Shown: piece after piece, positions 25,427-32,075 of the stretch
How the letters are laid out: every line of letters starts with the position of its first letter
Numbering within the stretch: position 1 is the stretch's first letter
Source: Bryobacterales bacterium
GTDB lineage: Bacteria > Acidobacteriota > Terriglobia > Bryobacterales > Bryobacteraceae
Assembly: GCA_003163855.1 (NCBI GenBank)
Contig: PLRJ01000069.1
Coordinates: 33,466 to 65,540 of the forward strand
Length of the DNA stretch: 32,075 nucleotides
Direction: 5' to 3'
Made by a program: the position numbers and the translations under genes
The notes under the pieces: model-generated
Seen by the model: only the letters and a program-made list of their open reading frames with translations
Databases searched by the model: none
Told to the model about the DNA's origin: nothing

Positions 25427-26533
25427 TTAGATGACCTCCAATTCTGCGTCAAGTGCGCCCGCCGCGCGCAGGCTTTCCAAAATGGCGATCACGTCGCGTG
25501 TAGTGGAGCCAATTGAGGCAAGCGCCCGCACCAGTTCTTCCACCGTCGCCCCCTCTTTCAAAACAAGATTACGCGATTTTTCGTCTTTGGCAGTCACAGT
25601 AGTCTCTGGCACCGTTGCGCCGGGGGCGGAAGATAGCCCGCCGTTAGGTACAGCAACCAACTGCGTCTGGATCTGCACTGTCAAATTTCCATGCATGATT
25701 GCGACCGGTGCAATCTTGACCCCGTTCCCTAAAATTACTGTTCCCGTCTTCTCATTGATAACGACTTTGGCTGCCCGGTCCGGCTCGACCAGCAGTTTCT
25801 CTAGCTCGGCCACGAATTCGGTTGATTCGCCGGCAAATTGCGCCGGTAAGACTACACTCACCAGGCCTGAGTTATCGGAGTGTGCGATGTTCTCCTTTCC
25901 CCCGAAGTGCTTATTTACCACTTCGGAAATGCGGGCCGAAGTGGTGAAGTCGGCGTTCTTAAGTTGTAGTTTTATGACTTTGCCGATAGCCACCGACGGG
26001 GCAGACTTCTCGATGGAGGCGCCGCTCGGGATCCGGCCGACCGTAGGATGGTTTACTGTTTGGCTGTTGGAACTGCGCCCCGCGAGGAAGCCGGCTGTCA
26101 CAACAGGCCCCTGCACCGTTGCATAGACCTCGCCATTAATACCCCGCAGCGAGGTGAGAATAAGCAATCCGCCTTGCAGATTGGTTGCATCTCCGATGGC
26201 GGCTACCGTTGCATCGATCGTCGCACCAGGCTGACCGTAGGGCGGAAGCGTGGCCGTAACCAGCACCGAGGCCGTGTTTTTGATCGTTATCGCAAGAGGC
26301 GAGACGCTTACCCCCATTCGTTGTAAGATGTTGGTAAGGCTTTGCGCCGAGAACAGCGTCTGCTGTTTGTCACCGGTGCCGTTCAAGCCCACAACCACTC
26401 CGTAACCTACTAGCTGGTTGTCGCGCACACCCTCAATGCTGACCAAGTCTTTTAGTCGTACGCCGCGCTCGACGTCTGCGGCTGAGAGGGAGATCGCGGC
26501 GCATGCCAGCAGGAGGGGGAGTTTCGACTGCAT
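25427..26533 (-). CDS. flgI: Flagellar P-ring protein FlgI
   Basis: About 368 aa from ATG 26533 (AGGA about 9 bases upstream), which gives a clean Sec signal peptide (MQSKLPLLLACAAISLSAAD). GVRLKDLVSIEGVRDNQLVG then YGVVVGLNGTGDK is the family signature. TLFSAQSLTNILQRMGVSV, TATLPPYGQPGATIDATVAA, and ESTEFVAELEKLLVEPDRAA follow, as does GTVILGNGVKIAPVAIMHGN near the end. The protein polymerises around the rod in the peptidoglycan layer. Complete length is normal. It lies between flgH and flgJ in the standard order, with 4 bases to flgJ. Confidence 0.95.
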   Translation of the reverse strand: MQSKLPLLLACAAISLSAADVERGVRLKDLVSIEGVRDNQLVGYGVVVGLNGTGDKQQTLFSAQSLTNILQRMGVSVSPLAITIKNTASVLVTATLPPYGQPGATIDATVAAIGDATNLQGGLLILTSLRGINGEVYATVQGPVVTAGFLAGRSSNSQTVNHPTVGRIPSGASIEKSAPSVAIGKVIKLQLKNADFTTSARISEVVNKHFGGKENIAHSDNSGLVSVVLPAQFAGESTEFVAELEKLLVEPDRAAKVVINEKTGTVILGNGVKIAPVAIMHGNLTVQIQTQLVAVPNGGLSSAPGATVPETTVTAKDEKSRNLVLKEGATVEELVRALASIGSTTRDVIAILESLRAAGALDAELEVI

Positions 26534-26599
26534 TGAAGAATTCCTAAAAGATCTAAAACGGGTCATAAACGATCTAGGGCGAGGCAAGAAAACTAACAG

Positions 26600-27316
26600 C
26601 TAAAAGGGAAGCAGACCAAGAAAAAGCCGATAGATAAAGTTCGGGCGATGAATGACGTCGTTGACAATGCCCTTACCGTCGATCTTGAGCTCCATTTGCG
26701 CCACACTGCTCGATTGGACAGTATTGGAATTCGACAAGTCCGCTGGCCGCACTACGCCGCGAATCGTGACAATTTGATCTTCCGAGTTGACCCGAACTGT
26801 TCGGCTTCCTTCAATGACCAGATAGCCGTTGGGAAGCACGTCAGAGACGCGCGCGGTTACGGTTGTAGTCAGGGTCGTCTGCCTGGACGTAGTTCCCTGG
26901 CCGTTCAGCGAGGTGGACGTGTTCGTGTTCGCTAAATTGGCGAGTTTGCCGGTGGTGGGCAGATTGCCCGCCAAACTGGTGATAGCGGCGCTGGCGCTGG
27001 TTGCCCTCGATGTTTTGCTGGCTCCGGTTGAAACTGCTGATGCGCTCTCATTCACGACGATCGTGACCACATCGTCAATGTTGCGCGCCCTGACATCGGT
27101 AGCTAATTCAGCAAAAACCGCCGTAGGCGACCATAGCGAGCCGGGGCTCTCGGATCCAGGTGTCGTGGCATGCTTATGCGCGGCCTGAATGTACTGGTCA
27201 AGAGCGGAGGGAGCAGAGCCTTTCTTGACCAGCTTCCGCAGCGACTTTGGCAGTTCCGCTTGACAACAAACAAGAATCATAAGAAAGAGCAGCGCCGCTC
27301 GGGTGCACAGTCTCAC
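26600..27316 (-). CDS. flgH: Flagellar L-ring protein FlgH
   Basis: A 238-aa protein. GTG 27316 overlaps the flgA stop as GTGA. A signal peptide (CTRAALLFLMILVCCQA) precedes GSLWSPTAVFAELATDVRAR, NIDDVVTIVVNESASAV, TTTVTARVSDVLPNGYLVIE, GSRTVRVNSEDQIVTIRGVV and the end GIVNDVIHRPNFIYRLFLGL. All are L-ring landmarks, so an outer membrane is implied. The standard lipobox L-x-G-C is not visible; LVCC and CQA look more like a signal peptidase I site, so the usual lipid anchor may be lost or non-canonical. The protein forms the ring in the outer membrane around the distal rod. Confidence 0.95.
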   Translation of the reverse strand: MRLCTRAALLFLMILVCCQAELPKSLRKLVKKGSAPSALDQYIQAAHKHATTPGSESPGSLWSPTAVFAELATDVRARNIDDVVTIVVNESASAVSTGASKTSRATSASAAITSLAGNLPTTGKLANLANTNTSTSLNGQGTTSRQTTLTTTVTARVSDVLPNGYLVIEGSRTVRVNSEDQIVTIRGVVRPADLSNSNTVQSSSVAQMELKIDGKGIVNDVIHRPNFIYRLFLGLLPF

Positions 27317-28248
27317 AGTTTCTTCCCCTCTCCGACCAGTCCCGATAAGAGGCTCGGGACCACAAAGACCTGTCCTTTTGCCGTCACGCGAGCTTTGAAA
27401 AGGCTGCCACTGCGCTCGTTTCTCACTAGAATGATGTCACCCTTCGAGCCACTTTGAATCGCCAGCCCGCGCGTTTCCAGATGCGTGGCGCCCGCATCGA
27501 CTATCACCTTGACGGCTTCTCCCTTATGCACGTCCTGCGGCGGAATCAGCATGCCAGGGAGAAGAGTTGTCCCGGCAGGTATGCTTCTCGCGGCGCGCAA
27601 TCCTTCGACTGCCGTCAGATCTCGGACCGGAGCATCCCGCAGCAGGGGACCATCGTAGGGCTCCCTCCTGAGGCTGGCGGGTGTAATCGCTTCGCCTGCG
27701 TGAATCTCCCTTAGCGCCACCCAATGCTGCTCCGACACTCGGACTCGCACCAGCGCCCAGGTAGAGAACCTGCGTGTTGGGGAGTAAGAAACGTAACCGT
27801 TCCAGATGGCCGGTTTATCCGAGAAAGCGGTCAGTCCCTGGAGCGGAAATATCAAGTCTCCGGCCGGAGCGAAAGCGCGATTCTGATCCAGGATCTCAAT
27901 CTTGACTTGGCGGTCGTCGAGCGCTGCCTTCATTGCGCCGAGTATTCGGTCCTTGTCTAGCAGGCCCATAGGCCAAGCGAAGCAAATGTTTTGGCGGACA
28001 CTTGTCGCCACGTGCTGTTGCTTTGCGATCCTTTGCAGATCTGCCGCCAGAAACACGCGCTCCACCCCGGGAGTAGGTGTGTACCCCAGGGAGAAATCCG
28101 GCGGCAGCAGACCGAATTCCGGAATGGCCAAGGCGACGTCGCGCGCGTAGATCCAATCGCCCGACACCGGTAAGCAAGATGGACGCCGCACCGCTGCCGC
28201 CAGGCCAGCAGGCAAGAAAATGGCCAACAGCAAGACGGCTTTCCTCAT
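27313..28248 (-). CDS. flgA: Flagellar P-ring assembly chaperone FlgA
   Basis: A 311-aa periplasmic protein with a signal peptide (RKAVLLLAIFLPAGLAAA). The N-terminal half is variable. The C-terminal SAF-like region shows VALREIHAGEAITPASLRRE, GLRAARSIPAGTTLLPGML and the closing GEAVKVIVDAGATHLETRG, followed by LAIQSGSKGDIILVRNERSG. It helps FlgI subunits assemble into the P ring. At 311 aa it is longer than the ~220 aa enteric protein. The start ATG overlaps the flgG stop as ATGA, and the stop overlaps flgH as GTGA, so flgG-flgA-flgH are translationally coupled in order. Confidence 0.93.
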   Translation of the reverse strand: MRKAVLLLAIFLPAGLAAAVRRPSCLPVSGDWIYARDVALAIPEFGLLPPDFSLGYTPTPGVERVFLAADLQRIAKQQHVATSVRQNICFAWPMGLLDKDRILGAMKAALDDRQVKIEILDQNRAFAPAGDLIFPLQGLTAFSDKPAIWNGYVSYSPTRRFSTWALVRVRVSEQHWVALREIHAGEAITPASLRREPYDGPLLRDAPVRDLTAVEGLRAARSIPAGTTLLPGMLIPPQDVHKGEAVKVIVDAGATHLETRGLAIQSGSKGDIILVRNERSGSLFKARVTAKGQVFVVPSLLSGLVGEGKKL

Positions 28249-29036
28249 TGGACAATCTGGTTCACTTGCTGATACATTTCATCGGCGGCTTTCACCACAC
28301 GCGAGTTCGCTTCATAGGCGCGCTGGCTCTCGATGAGATCGACGAACTCTGCCACCACGTCCACATTCGACTGCTCCAGGTAACCCGCGGCGAGAGTTCC
28401 CGTGCCCTCCGTACCACCCGGGACGCTCACTTGCGCGTCGCCTGATGCGTCTGTCGGCAGATACAAATTGCTGCCTACGCTGTTCAACCCACCCGGGTTT
28501 TGAAAGGTTGCAAGCTGAATCTGGCCGACTTTCTGGGAAGCGGTCTGACCTGCCAAGCTGTAGCTCACCGTACCGTCCTGGGCAATCGATACCGATAAGG
28601 CTGTGACAGGTATCGTGATCTGAGGTATCAGCGCATTGCCGCTAGCGTCCACGACGTTGCCGCTCTTATCTAGCTGGAAAGAACCATCCCGGGTGTAGGC
28701 GATCTGGCCGGATGGCTGCAGGATCTGAAAGAATCCTTTGCCCTGAATGGCAAGGTCAAGCGGGTTATTGGTCAGCGTGAGCGATCCCTGGGTTTGAATG
28801 AGTTCAGTTGATGCGGCGCGAGTTCCCAGGCCGATCTGCAGTCCGGCAGGTATCGTGGTCTGTTGTCCGGCCGAGGAGCCGGGCTGAATCATGCTTTGAT
28901 AGAGCAGATCCTGGAACTCTGCGCGCCGCATCTTGAAGCCGGATGTATTTGAATTGGCTAAATTGTTGGCGATATTGTCTACGTTGATTTGTTGCGCCGT
29001 CATGCCGGTGGCGGCGCTAAAGAGTGCCTGAATCAT
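28245..29036 (-). CDS. flgG: Flagellar distal rod protein FlgG
   Basis: A 263-aa protein of standard FlgG length. IQALFSAATGMTAQQINVDN then IANNLANSNTSGFKMRRAEF is the N-terminal rod/hook signature. GIGTR-type residues (GLQIGLGTRAASTELIQTQG), NNPLDLAIQGKGFFQI, and IAYTRDGSFQLDKSGNVVDA follow in the central domain. The C-terminus, LEQSNVDVVAEFVDLIESQR then AYEANSRVVKAADEMYQQVN, is diagnostic of FlgG over FlgF. It builds the distal rod that passes through the P and L rings encoded downstream. Confidence 0.96.
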   Translation of the reverse strand: MIQALFSAATGMTAQQINVDNIANNLANSNTSGFKMRRAEFQDLLYQSMIQPGSSAGQQTTIPAGLQIGLGTRAASTELIQTQGSLTLTNNPLDLAIQGKGFFQILQPSGQIAYTRDGSFQLDKSGNVVDASGNALIPQITIPVTALSVSIAQDGTVSYSLAGQTASQKVGQIQLATFQNPGGLNSVGSNLYLPTDASGDAQVSVPGGTEGTGTLAAGYLEQSNVDVVAEFVDLIESQRAYEANSRVVKAADEMYQQVNQIVQ

Positions 29037-29096
29037 GAATGTCTGTTGTTTCCTTTTTCTGTTGCGAACTTCTTCGATTTCCGAGATTCAATATCC

Positions 29097-29840
29097 TTAA
29101 GAGGTGACCCGCGCAACTTCTTCCACCGCCGACTTGTTCATGTCCGTTCCTACTTTGATGGCGTGTTGGAGCATCTCGAAATGCCGCAGCAGCGATACCA
29201 TTCGCGTGGCTGACTGGGCGGGTGAGGCGTTTGACGACTCCAGTTTTCCCTGCGAGACCGTGGCATCTGTGGCTGGTACAGGCGTTACGGTCCGCGGGTC
29301 GGGAGACTGGAAGTAGGTGCCGCCGACCTTCACCAGTTGCGTTGGATCGGCGAACGTAACAATCTGTAATTGACCGACCGCTTGGCCGTCCTGGGAGATC
29401 TCGCCCTGCGCCGAGACCGAAATCGGACCTGTTCCGGAGAGTTGCACCGGCTGTCCGGTTGTCTGCCGAACCGCATAGCCCTCGCCGGTGACAAGAGTTC
29501 CCTGGGCCGAGATCTGAAAGCTGCCATTTCTGGTATAGAAAGTACCGCTAGGCCCATTGATGGCGAAGAACCCGCTTCCTGCCAGCGCCAAGTCGGTCGA
29601 GTTTCCGGTCGGAGTCAAGCTTCCTTGCGTAAAGTCGGTCCAATGTTTTTCGACGACCGGCGAATCTCCAACTGCCGGATTGAAGCCACCGTCGGTGGCG
29701 GGCGCGAAGTAGGTGCTATAGAATTCGCGATCCGCCTTAAAGCCGCTGCTCGAACCGTTAGCCATATTGTTGGCTAACATGTCAAGGGAATCCATCCGCG
29801 CTTGAACACCGCTGGCTGCCGCCGTCGTGAGAGGGTCCAT
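29097..29840 (-). CDS. flgF: Flagellar proximal rod protein FlgF
   Basis: A 247-aa protein from ATG 29840; GTG 29846 adds two residues. MDPLTTAAASGVQARMDSLD, MLANNMANGSSSGFKADREF, STDLALAGSGFFAINGPSGT and FYTRNGSFQISAQGTLVTGE follow the FlgF/FlgG plan. The C-terminus ends SARMVSL-type (SATRMVSLLRHFEMLQHAIK), as in FlgF rather than FlgG. It is the first gene of the flgF-flgG-flgA-flgH-flgI-flgJ operon; 56 bases separate it from flgG. A sigma-54-like element ends just at the start codon. Confidence 0.92.
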   Translation of the reverse strand: MDPLTTAAASGVQARMDSLDMLANNMANGSSSGFKADREFYSTYFAPATDGGFNPAVGDSPVVEKHWTDFTQGSLTPTGNSTDLALAGSGFFAINGPSGTFYTRNGSFQISAQGTLVTGEGYAVRQTTGQPVQLSGTGPISVSAQGEISQDGQAVGQLQIVTFADPTQLVKVGGTYFQSPDPRTVTPVPATDATVSQGKLESSNASPAQSATRMVSLLRHFEMLQHAIKVGTDMNKSAVEEVARVTS

Positions 29841-29851
29841 GTGCACTCTCT

Positions 29852-29870
29852 AAAGCACGCTAAGCGCCAA
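29852..29870 (-). promoter_or_regulatory. Sigma-54-like promoter element before flgF
   Basis: On the minus strand TTGGCGCTTAGCGTGCTTT fits the -24/-12 form (TTGGCACG-N4-TTGCT) with GG (29868-29867) and GC (29856-29855) exactly ten bases apart. Predicted transcription start is about 29843, three bases before the ATG at 29840, so any transcript would be leaderless or the site is fortuitous. Confidence 0.35.
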
Positions 29871-30036
29871 CGCGGGATGCCCATGGTAGAGGCGTTAAAG
29901 ACAAACAAACAGGGAGTGAGACTGCTTAACTACCTATGCAAACCATTTCAGCGGCATCTGCGGGGCTTCGCCGCGGGTCAACATCATGACGCTTGGGAAG
30001 GAGACGTGCCAAAAAATCGACTCACGCTGCGCTGCC

Positions 30037-30053
30037 GGCTGTGAAAAACAGCC
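30037..30053. repeat. Perfect hairpin in the flgF-fliK intergenic region
   Basis: GGCTGT-GAAAA-ACAGCC is a 6-base stem with a 5-base loop. No T-run follows, so it is not a standard terminator. It lies between the two sigma-54-like elements. The rest of the 270-base gap (29841-30110) shows no gene; no known riboswitch pattern was recognised. Confidence 0.4.
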
Positions 30054-30082
30054 CTTAGGAGTAAATTTCGCGCTTCTTTCAA

Positions 30083-30099
30083 TTGGCCTTCAACCTGCA
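30083..30099 (+). promoter_or_regulatory. Sigma-54-like promoter element before fliK
   Basis: TTGGCCTTCAACCTGCA has GG (30085-30086) and GC (30097-30098) ten bases apart, matching TTGGC at -24 and TGCA at -12. The expected start is about base 30110, directly before GTG 30111. Like the element on the other side, it would give a leaderless fliK transcript. Confidence 0.4.
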
Positions 30100-30110
30100 A
30101 TGTTTGTGCC

Positions 30111-31553
30111 GTGCTCGCATTCAGCCAGTCAATTCCAAGTTACGAATCGAGTGCCTCGGCCGCTGCCTACGGTTCCACATCCCTCGCGGCCAGTTCACTT
30201 GCGACCAATCAGGCGCAGTCCGTCTCCTCGTCCTTCAGTTTCTCGGATACCCTGGCTGGCCTTCAGGCGGAAGACGCATCGCGCTCGAGCGCACCCGTGT
30301 CACTTTTGGCAGGCTCGCTGTATCAAATCGGCACACCTACCTATTTAACCCAATACCCAAGTAGTCTGCCCTCAGCCTCAGGCGCCGATGAGCCGAACAA
30401 CCGGACGGCCGCTCAGGACGCCCAGGAAAATCCCTCCACAGCCTGCAGTGGCGCTTCCCAAGAACAAAGTTCCGTGACCAATAATTCGTCTACGCTGCTT
30501 TCTGCCGATCAACGACGCTCCGCATCCGGAAAGCAAAATTCAGCGACTGGCACCAAGGCAGGCGACTCGGCCCGACAAGAAGCGGTCAAGCGTCACAGAA
30601 AGGCGAACGAAGCTTCGCCGACCCCTGCAACTAGCGAAGCGCCCGGCGATTCGGTGGCTGCCACACTGCTTGCCGCAGCAAACTCCGGCGCCATCTTGCC
30701 GGCTAACAGGGCGGCGAGCCGAGCGGAGGCGCCCGACGCCACTGCCGGCGCTTCGACCGCCGCTAACAAGAACAATGCGGCGACCGGAGCGACTTCGCCG
30801 AATGCTCTAGCGTTCGCGGTCAAATTACAGACCAATGATTCCGCAGCAGGCGGCGCCGGTAATCAGCCCGGTGCATTCACGGCGCAAGCTTCCAACTCAG
30901 CAGCCGACCAGGGACTTTCGCAATTTGCCGAGCAACTGCAAGCAGCAACCGGCTCCGTGTCGCTCTCGCCAGAACCCGTTGCAATCAATGGCGCTGCCTT
31001 GGCAGCAATGCAAGCCACAATTGATGGCCCAACTCCCGAAAGCACGGGCCCGGCGCAACAGACCTCAGACCCGCAGACGAATAGCCCGCAAACAGCAGAA
31101 ATCGAAGCGACCGACGGCGAAAATTCGGCCGCCGTGCCGGCGCCATTGCGATCTGTGCAGGTGCAGATCAACGGACAAGACAACCTGCGGATTGACCTGC
31201 GGCTGGTTGAACGTTCAGGCTCTCTGTCGATGAGCGTACGTTCGCTTGACGGCGACCTAAACCGCACTTTACAGGATCATCTGCCTGAATTAATGACAAA
31301 GCTGGCCGACCAACCGGGACAGGCCGAGTGGTGGACACCCAAGACCCAGATGGCCGAGAGCACCAACGGGCCGGGTAGTGGCGGGGGAAGCAAAGAAGAT
31401 TCGGCGGGATCGCAGGGCCAGCAGAGTCAAAGCGGGCAGGATTCAGGCAAACAACAGAGTGGCCGTCAGAGTAATCAGCCCAAGTGGGTGGACGAACTAG
31501 CGGCGCTCGGCAATTCAAAAACAACGATCAAGGAAACCATATGGCATCAATAG
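30111..31553 (+). CDS. fliK: FliK-like flagellar hook-length control protein
   Basis: A 480-aa protein with a long Ala/Ser/Thr/Gln-rich, low-complexity N-terminal part, as expected for the extended ruler region. The conserved C-terminal domain is recognisable: LRSVQVQINGQDNLRIDLRL, VERSGSLSMSVRSLDGDLNR and TLQDHLPELMTKLADQP correspond to the FliK substrate-switch domain. A Ser/Gly/Gln-rich tail (SQGQQSQSGQDSGKQQS) follows, and the last codons overlap flgD by 13 bases. It sets hook length and switches the export gate to filament proteins. The first codon is uncertain: GTG 30111 has no ribosome site, and the sigma-54-like element just before it complicates the choice. No usual start codon was picked out in the next stretch. 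Confidence 0.8.
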   Translation: MLAFSQSIPSYESSASAAAYGSTSLAASSLATNQAQSVSSSFSFSDTLAGLQAEDASRSSAPVSLLAGSLYQIGTPTYLTQYPSSLPSASGADEPNNRTAAQDAQENPSTACSGASQEQSSVTNNSSTLLSADQRRSASGKQNSATGTKAGDSARQEAVKRHRKANEASPTPATSEAPGDSVAATLLAAANSGAILPANRAASRAEAPDATAGASTAANKNNAATGATSPNALAFAVKLQTNDSAAGGAGNQPGAFTAQASNSAADQGLSQFAEQLQAATGSVSLSPEPVAINGAALAAMQATIDGPTPESTGPAQQTSDPQTNSPQTAEIEATDGENSAAVPAPLRSVQVQINGQDNLRIDLRLVERSGSLSMSVRSLDGDLNRTLQDHLPELMTKLADQPGQAEWWTPKTQMAESTNGPGSGGGSKEDSAGSQGQQSQSGQDSGKQQSGRQSNQPKWVDELAALGNSKTTIKETIWHQ

Positions 31554-31939
31554 GCTCCATTCTCCCAACGTCGACGACGGCAACAACTGGCGCCGCGTCA
31601 TCCACAAGTTCCACCAGTGCGAGTTCGCCCACTGCAGGTGCGACCGATCCACTGGCTAACGAAGGCACCTTTTTGCAACTGCTGGTAGCGCAATTAAAGA
31701 ATCAGGATCCGAGTCAGCCGATGGACGGTACCACTTTCGTTACGCAATTGGCGCAGTTCAGTTCACTCGAGCAGGAGCTGGCGTCGCGCAAGGATCTGGA
31801 TACTATCTCAACCGATCTCTCGAGCACTTCCGCTGCGGCGGGTGCAACTGCCGCCAGTGGCGGTGCAACAGCTACCGGCAGTTCGAGCGGGACCGCCGCT
31901 ACAAGTAACACGACAACAACGCCAGCTTCAGGCGCATAG
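31541..31939 (+). CDS. flgD: Hook-cap scaffolding protein FlgD, short form
   Basis: A 132-aa protein. ATG 31541 has AAGGA seven bases upstream, inside the end of fliK. NEGTFLQLLVAQLKNQDPSQ then PMDGTTFVTQLAQFSSLEQE is the conserved N-terminal motif of FlgD. After about residue 90 the protein is only Ala/Gly/Thr/Ser (ATAASGGATATGSSSGTAAT), so the C-terminal fold of enteric FlgD (~220 aa, Ig-like and Tudor parts) is missing. The N-terminal part is the minimum needed for hook-cap function in several phyla, so this can be a natural short form. It is followed 20 bases later by flgE with AAAGGA before its ATG. Confidence 0.88.
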   Translation: MASIGSILPTSTTATTGAASSTSSTSASSPTAGATDPLANEGTFLQLLVAQLKNQDPSQPMDGTTFVTQLAQFSSLEQELASRKDLDTISTDLSSTSAAAGATAASGGATATGSSSGTAATSNTTTTPASGA

Positions 31940-31959
31940 AGAAGAGAAAAGGAAAATCT

Positions 31960-32075
31960 ATGTCAAGTGCATTCTCGATCGCGCTTACCGGCCTGGAGGC
32001 GAACTCGCAAGGCATCAACACGGCTGGAAACAATCTGGCCAACATGAACACGGATGGCTTCAAAGAAACCGAGAT
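31960..32075 (+). CDS. flgE: Flagellar hook protein FlgE, N-terminal start (cut by window edge)
   Basis: The first 38 codons are visible. SSAFSIALTGLEANSQGINT then AGNNLANMNTDGFKETE is the conserved N-terminal rod/hook signature. After flgD, FlgE is the expected product, because fliK-flgD-flgE is a common order; FlgG or FlgF genes are already present. AAAGGA precedes the ATG. The rest lies outside the window. Confidence 0.85.
   Translation, partial: MSSAFSIALTGLEANSQGINTAGNNLANMNTDGFKETE

Noticed and set aside
29999-30016. TTGGCACG on the minus strand, a perfect -24 half of a sigma-54 site
   Set aside because: The -12 GC is missing at the required ten-base distance, so it does not form a promoter.
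29841-30110. Possible cyclic-di-GMP riboswitch before fliK or flgF
   Set aside because: CAAACC occurs, but the conserved GGGACGCAAAGCC-type core and paired arms of GEMM were not found.

Overview
The window looks like a chromosome segment from a flagellated, Gram-negative, soil-type bacterium, most likely an Acidobacteriota member of the Solibacter/Bryobacter kind. This is inferred from the mix of many alkaline-phosphatase-superfamily hydrolases, a GH95 fucosidase, a secreted LamG/DUF1080-like protein, a complete P- and L-ring flagellar operon (so an outer membrane is present) and frequent TTG/GTG starts. No 16S or other marker gene is present, so the phylum is not proven. No tRNA, rRNA, CRISPR array, insertion sequence or phage gene was seen.

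Region 1 (1-7237) is a phosphohydrolase/phosphotransferase block. A sulfatase-like gene runs off the left edge on the minus strand. Head-to-head with it starts a very tightly packed plus-strand run: a short sulfatase-fold enzyme, two tandem paralogous type I phosphodiesterase-like enzymes coupled by a 4-base overlap, a 63-aa ribbon-helix-helix-like protein, an unrecognised three-segment membrane protein, and a secreted M20 peptidase. This is the best candidate for an undescribed system.

Region 2 (7215-14166) is an envelope/glycan block: a secreted beta-sandwich protein, a YdjC/ChbG-type deacetylase, an AsnB-type amidotransferase with a GT2 polyprenyl-phosphate glycosyltransferase upstream of it, and a large ArnT/PMT-type membrane glycosyltransferase. 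The set recalls the logic of the Arn lipid A modification pathway. Converging gene pairs here overlap at their 3' ends.

Region 3 (13453-17644, minus strand) carries a branched-chain-amino-acid-type binding protein broken by a frameshift, a chemoreceptor with a divergent signalling tip, and a Sfp-type phosphopantetheinyl transferase, all in one direction.

Region 4 (17868-21733) is a Tat-exported GH95 alpha-L-fucosidase coupled by a 4-base overlap to a Ste24-type CAAX protease.

Region 5 (21840-32075) is the flagellar region. On the minus strand are a CheD homologue that has lost all three catalytic residues, motB and motA. fliS is alone on the plus strand. flgF-flgG-flgA-flgH-flgI-flgJ form a minus-strand operon, and diverging from it on the plus strand are fliK, a short flgD, and flgE, which runs off the right edge. 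The flgF-fliK intergenic region has a sigma-54-like GG-N10-GC element on each side. Each would place transcription start almost exactly at the first codon.
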